Positions 56,937-64,000 of a stretch of 64,000 nucleotides of DNA are shown piece by piece. A model generated the notes under the pieces. That model saw only the letters and a list, made by a program, of their open reading frames with translations, was not told the origin of the DNA and did not search any database. The DNA is from Symbiotaphrina buchneri (Eukaryota; Ascomycota; Symbiotaphrinales; Symbiotaphrinaceae): assembly GCA_001599915.1 (NCBI GenBank), contig BCIG01000011.1, positions 124,001 to 188,000 of the forward strand. Reading direction: 5' to 3'. The translations under genes were made by a program, and so were the position numbers. Positions within the stretch are counted from its first letter, which is position 1; every line of letters begins with the position of its first letter.

Positions 56937-57921
56937 CTACCTCGCACCCGGTGGTGGTGCCACTGCGCCCCCAGCTGGACTCTGGCTCTGCCCAGGCATG
57001 GGCATTGGCATAGGAGGCGGGCCACCAGGGAACCCAGCGGGGCCACCGTTCTGCGCACCTGGGCTCATGTTCATCGGCATCTGACCTGGAGGCGGGAGAG
57101 CGGGGAAGCCAGCCGGAGGCGGGAACTGGAAGTTTGGCGGCAGACCGCCTGGTGGTGGGAATGGCACGCCGCCGGGAAGTGGTGGAGGCGCACCGTTGGC
57201 ACCCGGAGGCGGGAAGGGAAATGGCATACCGCGACCGCCGGGGACTGTGGATGCAGATGTTAGGGACGTTCGTTATCGGTTTGAAGCTGAGGGGACTCAC
57301 GAGGTGGGAGGCCACCTGGGGGTGGCACGCCGCCGGGGACGTTGAATGGTGGTGGGATAGAACCGGGACGTCCTGTCATTATGGTCAGCTGCGGAAAGAG
57401 TATATCTTGCAAGGGGAATGAATGCGTACCAGGAAAGCCGAAAGGTGGTGGAGGGAAGCCCGGACCACCGAGGCCAGGGGGTTGTGCTAGCATTGGGTTT
57501 GCGCCCGCCTGGCCTTCCGCCGCATATGAATTCGTGATGGAGTCGATGACCGACTGTGCCTTCTCATGGCCAATCTCTGTAGATCTCTAATCAGCGCTCT
57601 GTCTCGTCTCTCATGCTGATCACAACAGCATCTCTCCAGGAGCCTCCTTTCCATTCTTTGGGTGTCGGGGTGTCTCACGCTGATAGTAGTCGACCACGTT
57701 CCGCAGATGATTCCTTCCGCTGTTATGTGCTTTCCGCACGCTCATCGAGTCGTGTGTGAGGTACACATCGCAGTAGTCGCCTGCGCTGGTAAGCTTGCTG
57801 TCTCTGGGGATATCGGGGGGAGCTGCGTCCAGCTGAGGGCAAGAAGAGAGACATACAGAAGAGTGCACTGATTGTTAGCTGCGCGCACACAAACTTGGGG
57901 GGAGTACTTATATTTCGGCAT
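56937..57921 (-). CDS. U1 snRNP protein C
   Basis: Exons 57921-57891, 57780-57679, 57576-57430, 57372-57301 and 57244-56937 give 219 residues. The matrin-type C2H2 finger reads [10 protein letters not shown], then [11 protein letters not shown], with the spacing C-X2-C-X14-H-X5-H of U1-C. The first Cys codon is split by intron 1 (T, then GC), which fixes the donor at GTGTGC (57890) and gives the N-terminus [10 protein letters not shown], longer than usual. [20 protein letters not shown] follows, across intron 2. The rest is Pro/Gly/Met-rich. U1-C stabilises U1 snRNP pairing with 5' splice sites in the nucleus. A nearer donor (GTACTC at 57907) would shift the frame or lose the Cys. Confidence 0.85.
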
Positions 57922-58298
57922 CTTCGCGATTTCCTTGGGTGCAGACCGAGCAGCTGTTCTTGATGGAGATTATTGTCGCGACTGGCTGGTACTAAAACAG
58001 TCGGAGAGGTCGAACGCGGAGGAAATTCAAGATCACGTGACTACCACCAGCCTCCACCAATAGGAAACGCACGTTCTTGGCAGTAACTCAGGGGGGATTA
58101 CTCCGTAGCATGGAGAACTTGGGCTGTTGATTGCATGCATGTTGTCATTGCTCAATATCTGTCAAATCCAAAGACTTGTCCTATCTTACACTTATCACTC
58201 TGCTTCCGCCACACATTAGGCTCCGCGCATTGCGAAATGCCATACTCATAATCAATGAGCCATGCCGCCTGACATGAAACCTATTTCATGGTCCAATA
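57922..58298. other. short intergenic region
   Basis: 377 bp between the start of U1-C and the end of the Osh3-like gene, both on the minus strand. It must hold the U1-C promoter and the Osh3-like 3' end. Nothing else is seen. Confidence 0.5.
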
Positions 58299-61200
58299 CT
58301 AGTGGTCAAAGATGATAGGCGCCCCCTCCCAAGCTCCCGCAGCCCGCCTCTCCCAATATGAGCCTTTTCCGCTTTTAAGCTTCCATACCTCTTGCTCATC
58401 TGCAGCGCTATATCCTTCGATCCTTTCGAACCATCGAGGTGTCCATACATCTCCTCTAGCTTCCATCTGCTTTCGCCTGTCCCTCTGAGCCTCTTCCAGC
58501 TTCTGTTTGATCTCCTCAGCAATATCCAGGTCGCCTTCTTCGGCTGCGCGCTGGTCAGGCCTCAGCCTACTGTCTGTAGGTGGCAGGTGAGATTGCTCAA
58601 TAGGTGTGATCTCATTGAGCGAAGCAGCAAATGTGGTCAGGCCGTACCGCTTCGACGCATCCGGGACCAGTCCTCCCACTTTCCAAATGGTCTTGGTCTC
58701 GTTGCCATTGGACGTCAGTGTCAACTGTGTCGTCCATTTGCCTGACAGGCCGAGCGGAAGCTCTTGACCTTGAGCATCGTAGGCTTGAACAACCACATCC
58801 TCACTGCGTCCTGAAAACATGCCTTTAGACTTGAAACTTATGACCGCCTTCTCGCCCGTAGTCTCGTTGACAACCGTCATGTTACCGACGGGTTCCACGT
58901 ATTTCTCCCCAGCAATCATGTTCCTTAAGAAAGATGTCGCTTGGGCCCAGCTGTAACAGTCTCTGGTCGAATGTAGCCTAACGCGAGTGCGACCGTCTGT
59001 GTTCAATTCGAGTGACTTCCCCCAGAACTTTTGGACAGGCATTGGCGATTGAGAATAGCTCCACTCCTTCGAGTCTGCTTGACTTGCGATTCGCACAGGC
59101 CGATGGGTGACTTTCTCGGCGACAAAACGAAAGCCCATATCTTCTCTGACAAGTTCATAGGTTTCGCCCAGCATTGGGTTGAAAGGTTTCCTGATGGATC
59201 GTTCTTTGACCCTGCTGCTCGACAATGGTGACACTGCAAAGGCGGCAATGTACAGCAAACGTTCCCCGCTACGAGCATCCGCATGGACAGCCGCATCCAA
59301 CAACGAAGCATATTCTAGATTTTCGGCCACCCGTTGCAGACCGGATATTGGTTCATTGGACGAAACAGGCATTGAGATAGTGGTCAGGTCTTTCCCGACA
59401 TTTTTCCGAAAGAAGCTGATCAAGCTCGGCGGCATAGCTGCAGCGGGTGGTATTTGAGTTCTCCTCTTGACAATGTCCAATGGAAGAGGGGCGAGTGATT
59501 TTGGTTTTGGGGGGAAAACGGTCGCCCTGTCCTGGTCCGTGCTAAGCTTCCTGCTGAAGCTTTCCCTACCATCAACATCACTCGAACCAGAATCGTTGTC
59601 GTCCAGCGTGGAAGCTTCCTCATATGGCTGGTCGTCGCTGTCACGTCTCATAGTAAGTAGCCCCGACAGCGCTGGGCCAGTATCTGCGTCGAAGAATTCC
59701 TGAGAAGCAGTGGAGTCAAAGCTACGCCGGGGTGCAGTAGCACCTGGGGACGGCAACCGACGACGTTTGCTTTCAGCAAGCAGAGCAGAAAAGTCTGCTA
59801 CAACGGAGTCAAGATCACGTAACAGGGACAGGTAATGCCGATGCGCCTCATCTTCATTTGGCAGAGGCGTTTGAGGTTTTCTAACTTTCTCGGGTGGCCC
59901 CATGGTACTGTATCGAGGTGAAGGCAGAGGAGGTGTCGGAGGGATCGCAAGTGAAGTGGAAACGCTTCTGGGAAGGCCGGCTGGATTCATAGGGGGGTTG
60001 CTAGGACTCCTCTTCCAGAAGGACTTCCGCCTCGCCCGGTTACCTTCCCCTAGAGTATCCGGATTTGACGTTTCGATGGGACTAGATTCGTTGCTTGGAG
60101 GACTGATCCCCAGTCCAGCGCCAGATGGTAGGTACTTCGGATCCGTGTCTTGGGCTAATCGACGTACTGTATCCCTTGTTCCCGATATTCGGCCTACCAG
60201 CGCTTCTACTCGAGCCCACTCTCTCTCTTCCTCATGGTTGACATGGTTAGTGGGCGGCGCGGTGATGTGAAGCCTCGGTTTAGGTGGACCCGCAGTGCCA
60301 TCTACCGCAGCCCGTGATGCTTTTTCCAAAGCCTCCGCCCAAGCTTCGAAATCCTTCTCGTTGTTCGCCCGTAAATGCCAGACTTCTGCTCCGGAGTCAA
60401 TAGAAATCTCTCTCGTGGCTTCATCCGCAGCAATCGCAGCCAGAGCTAGAGGTATTGAACCGCGAAGCGCCGATGAAGATCGGTTGTAATAGTAGGATAA
60501 TGTGGAAGTGCTGAAGTCCAACGAGAAAAAACGTCGCGCATAACCTTGGTGCCTCTTTCTACGACGCTTTTGCAAGACGCCGGTAAAAAGGTCAGATGAA
60601 ACGGCATGAGACGGGCGCCTCACATTTTGAGGCGCGGATACCTTCTCGCCGCCAAGCGGCTGGAAGGATTCCGTGGACACTGATGCAATTGGACGGAGAG
60701 CTGGACTTCTCCTACTCCCCACACTACTGGTGCTTCCCACCGTCGCTGCTTGAAAATGATGTATTTGATGGTTCGACTGAGGGGGACTGTTGGTGGGGTA
60801 CGTCAATACGACCACAGTGGCCGTTTTTGAGACGGTTTTAGAAAAGGTATTGTCGAACACCAAGCCGTACATGCCGCCGTCGTTGTCTGGGACATCATAT
60901 TTGCCCATGGACACCTTCTCCGCTTCCAAGTTCCCAATGTTCAATTTCTCCACTAGCCCAATGGCTCTCAGCCTCTCAGTTGCATTGGACGAGTCCTTGC
61001 GCGAAACCGAGACACGCCGCGATCCGGAACCAGCGGAGGCAGCTGAAGGGGGTTCGGAAGATTCGAAGGTAGAGGATTGGGGGAGATTAGGCGTCAAGCC
61101 ATTCTGGTGCCCAGGGTGTTTGAAGATGGCGAAATTAATAGACTTTTTGTGAGGCTGGATGCTCCACGAAATGGTATGGCCTCCCTGAACATCCACCCAG

Positions 61201-61308
61201 CGGATGAGGTAGGACTACAGCGCGGAATTAGCCCCCGGCTGATCGAAAACGGACGTGGAAACGGATACTGACTTTGCTATGGATCTCCAACTTTTCCATG
61301 CCGGCCAT
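58299..61308 (-). CDS. Osh3-like oxysterol-binding protein (GOLD-PH-FFAT-ORD)
   Basis: Exons 61308-61273 and 61214-58299 give 983 residues. The N-terminus MAGMEKLEIHSKSYLIRWVD and ISWSIQPHKKSINFAIFKHP start a GOLD-like domain as in Osh3, ending near YGLVFDNTFSK. A PH domain spans about 220-313 (GVLQKRRRKRHQGYARRFF to WAEALEKA). A FFAT-like motif EFFDADT lies near 518, for binding VAP proteins on the ER. The lipid-transfer ORD spans about 600-945 with KPFNPMLGETYE. The usual EQVSHHPP fingerprint reads EKVTHRPV here. Such proteins work at ER-plasma membrane contacts, carrying lipid against PI4P. The first exon codes just 12 residues. Confidence 0.9.
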
Positions 61309-62532
61309 TGCGGCGCGCCTGCTGGCTGGCGAAAGTGGTGGAGTTGAAGGAGTGAAGGTGCGGCTGGCGACACGGTTTCAGGGATTGTTGGTTGGGTGAG
61401 GCATGTTGGAGCCTTCTAAGGAGTAAACAAGGAGAGGATAGAAAGAAAGGGAAGGTCGACCGTGGCGCGTTGACAGGTGACAGCCGTCAGGGAACATAAC
61501 ATGGTGATGAATGCATTTTTGTGTTGCCCTTGGAATTCAAAGTCAAAGTCGAGGATCTGTGACCTGGCAGGCTGACCAAGGAAACTGGGGAGGTAAGTTG
61601 ATGCCGCTCCACTCAGCTGACGAGGACAACGCCCACAAGGTTTACAGTGGTACGAAAGTAAGGGTTGGTAACACCGATGGAGCCGTGTCCAACTGGCCAG
61701 TGTGTCCAGTGTGTCCAAGCTTTCTTGTCAGGTTGGACCCGTTGGAGAAGAGCGAACTAGTCCGTTTGCGCTCAAGTCTCCCTAAGGTACCCCTTTGGCA
61801 CTCCTGAGCGCGTCTGTCTGACTGTATCTCAGCTCAGGTTTCAGCCTCACCTCCAACGACGACATTAAGGTATTCTTGGGTGTGTTTGAATTGGCGATAT
61901 GAAGGCCGTCAAGATTTATAGGTGACCCGCTTAACTGATCGCTAAAAACAGTCTTTTGACCGACCCTCTTATGAATAATAAACACGTCGTTGGTTGTCTC
62001 GTTCGAGTCATTTCTCCACCAGTGACTTACCTTAGTCAACTGCGGTGCTGCATGTCTATTCCTCGTTGGTCATCCGGACCTTCGTGTTCCGCCTTCATGT
62101 ATTTCCCACTTGCTGGTAAGGTGTGCAAGCCTTCTAAGATATACGAATTACTCCAGCAATCTCCACCGCAGATCTAGATCCTTCGGCATGCAGTCGCTCC
62201 ACAATCCAATTCCTTCCAATGGAAGCTCTGTCCATTTCTTTCAAGCTTTCTTCCCATTTCAGCCTGATGTACATCCTAGCTGCAACATGCCCGGCGGCAT
62301 TGCACAACCACGATCCCATGACTGGCAACTTCGAGCCGGGATAGCAAGAGCCGTTATGCACTCCGGCCCCCCCGCACGCTCGAGTGCAAAAACTGCGACA
62401 AACTATTCCCTGCGGGTTGAAAGTCTTTGGTGGGGATCTCTGTTTATAAGATACAGAAACCATGCCCCGCATGAATGCATTGATTTTCCTTCACCTGCTC
62501 TCTAAGAAGAGACCCCATCCCCATCCTTCATC
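61309..62532. other. intergenic region, no gene seen
   Basis: 1.2 kb between the starts of the Osh3-like (minus) and esterase (plus) genes. No gene or repeat is recognised. Near the right end there is a TATA-like box at 62444 and a GTGGGG word (62430-62435) that would fit the short CreA site. Confidence 0.45.
62444..62450 (+). promoter_or_regulatory. TATA-like box of the secreted esterase gene
   Basis: TTATAAG, 83 bp before the ATG at 62533. GTGGGG about 10 bp upstream could bind the carbon repressor CreA, as expected for a plant-wall enzyme; a 6-bp match alone is weak. Confidence 0.35.
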
Positions 62533-63749
62533 ATGCGATCTCAAATGTTCCTGTTGCTCTCATTTCTGCTGACACAAACAAACTTTGCTCTGCCGTCCCC
62601 ATGGGGCCCCGCTCCTTCCCCATGCCGTGGCCCGTGCTGGACGGGCTGGCGAAACATCAAGTACATGTTTGCTTTGTACGTTTCTGGCGCCATTGAAACC
62701 TCAATCTGCACTGTGATTGACCTCGGGTCAGCGGTGATTCTTACACTACCACCGGCTTCAATGATACCATGACCCAACCAAGCCCTGGGAATCCTCTCGG
62801 AAACCCTCCCTACTGGTACGCCCAGCACAGCAGCAGTGTCAACATGACTGATAGTACTGATTTGATATCAGGGGCTACACAGCATCCAAGTATGCAAGGA
62901 GAGCTCCTTCATGAGACAACGGCTAAGGATTCCACAGTGGGCCCAACTGGGTAGACTACCTGACTACGACCTACAACGACTCCCTGATCCTGACCTACAA
63001 CCTTGCCTACGGGGGCGCCACAGTAGACTCTTCCCTCGTGGCCCAGTATCTCCCGACAGTTCTCGATCTGAAGCAACAGATCCAAGACGAGTTCCTCCCC
63101 ATCTACGGCTCAAAACCGGCCTTTGCACCCTGGGCATCAAGCGACACGCTATTCGCCATCTTCATCGGCATCAACGACGTCGGCAACTCCTACAGCCAGC
63201 GCAACGCCTCTCTGAACGGCGACATCTTCGCGGTCTACAGCGGTCTCGTGGACCAGCTGTATGCCTTCGGAGCAAGGAACTTCCTCTTCCTCAATGTGCC
63301 GCCGGTGAACCGTGCTCCCCTGACGACCGCTCAGGGGCCAGCGGCCGAGCAGCTGGAGGCAGCGAATATCGCGGATTTCAACGCTCGTGTCTCGTTCCTT
63401 GCGAACAACCTATCTCGTACCTATCGCGATACGACGGTGTTCCAGTTCGATACGCATGCCATCTTTGAGCAGGTGCTGGACTGGCCCGGAAGTCACTGGC
63501 AGACGGCGTTGTACAGAAACACGACTGCATATTGCGAGGCTTATGAGAAGTGAGTACTCCTTTTTTCTCAATAATAGCATCATACGGACTAATCCATTTC
63601 CTAGTGGGACACCGGCCCCTGACTCCTTCAATTCCACCTGCCGAATCCCCGTAAACGAGTACTTCTGGCTCAACTCATTGCATCCCACTTATCCTATGCA
63701 CGAAGCTATGGCAGACGCCATTGCTTGGGAGTTACGCCTCGGCTTCTGA
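62533..63749 (+). CDS. secreted SGNH esterase, CE16 type
   Basis: Exons 62533-62675, 62732-62815, 62872-62889, 62938-63549 and 63605-63749 give 333 residues. A signal peptide covers residues 1 to about 19. FGDSYTTTGF (catalytic Ser near 51, joined across intron 1) is block I of GDSL/SGNH hydrolases; GPNWVDYL, a YGGATVD block, IFIGINDVGN (Asn) and NSLHPTYPMH (Asp/His region, here His) complete the set. CE16 enzymes remove acetyl groups from xylo-oligosaccharides and act outside the cell. Exon 3 has only 18 nt (GYTAS plus split codons). N-glycosylation sites (NAS, NLS, NTT, NST) fit secretion. Introns 48-56 bp. Confidence 0.88.
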
Positions 63750-64000
63750 CATCGAAGCCGTCATGTGTTGGATCACCGAGTTGCCTGACGCAAGTGCTTG
63801 TAAGATGGTGTCCGCGAAGACGGACTTAAGCTGCAGACGATACGCACTCATGAACTGCACGCAGACTAGGACGATTCCGCTGTACAGTTATCTCTTGAAG
63901 GTCTGAGTACTGCTCTAGAAACGGATAGCTTATAAACAAGCGCACTTGCGACAATCTGTTAATAACCGCAGCAGAAATGCTTCATTCCCGAAAGTCGTTA

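Overview
The window looks like a piece of a filamentous ascomycete (Pezizomycotina) chromosome. The genes are densely packed, carry 45-100 bp introns with GTA/GTG donors and CTAAC/CTGAC-like branch sites, and encode fungus-specific families (DUF1765, ORMDL, Osh3-like, Air1/2-like). One AT-rich island looks as if repeat-induced point mutation (RIP) produced it. The sequence alone does not fix the class; I lean towards Dothideomycetes only weakly.

Layout. 0.6-4.1 kb: a DUF1765 protein. 4.3-7.2 kb: a gene-free AT island with diverged internal duplications. 7.2-11 kb: no convincing gene. 11.1-12.6 and 15.4-16.1 kb: two secreted or cell-surface Ser/Thr-rich proteins. 16.7-19.8 kb: a divergent pair, a mitochondrial Mgr3-like TPR protein and an SRAP/HMCES-type abasic-site sensor. 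22.0-24.1 kb: an isochorismatase-like/AlkB-like fusion. 24.2-34.4 kb: an accessory stretch holding a broken BTB gene, unrecognised fragments and four related Myb/SANT copies or remnants, two of them inside a tandem segmental duplication. 34.5 kb: an orphan coiled-coil ORF. 36.1-38.0 kb: a protein with 11 CCHC zinc knuckles. 39.8-41.7 kb: an MFS sugar transporter. 41.96-42.42 kb: a 458-bp element with ~50-bp terminal inverted repeats and a 9-bp target duplication.

42.7-63.7 kb is core genome: Mediator subunit Med1, an Scp1/transgelin-like calponin protein, an NDUFAF2-like complex I assembly factor, ORMDL, an Air1/2-like five-knuckle protein, an intron-bearing tRNA, an unrecognised 573-aa protein, U1 snRNP protein C, an Osh3-like lipid-transfer protein and a secreted CE16-type esterase. 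The genes form divergent and convergent pairs, not operons. Themes that recur are RNA metabolism (Air-like, U1-C, zinc-knuckle protein), DNA damage (SRAP, AlkB-like), ER lipid control (ORMDL, Osh3-like) and mitochondrial quality or assembly (Mgr3-like, NDUFAF2-like).

Exon boundaries were placed by hand from splice signals, reading frame and remembered family motifs. No similarity search was run, so family names are recognition from memory.
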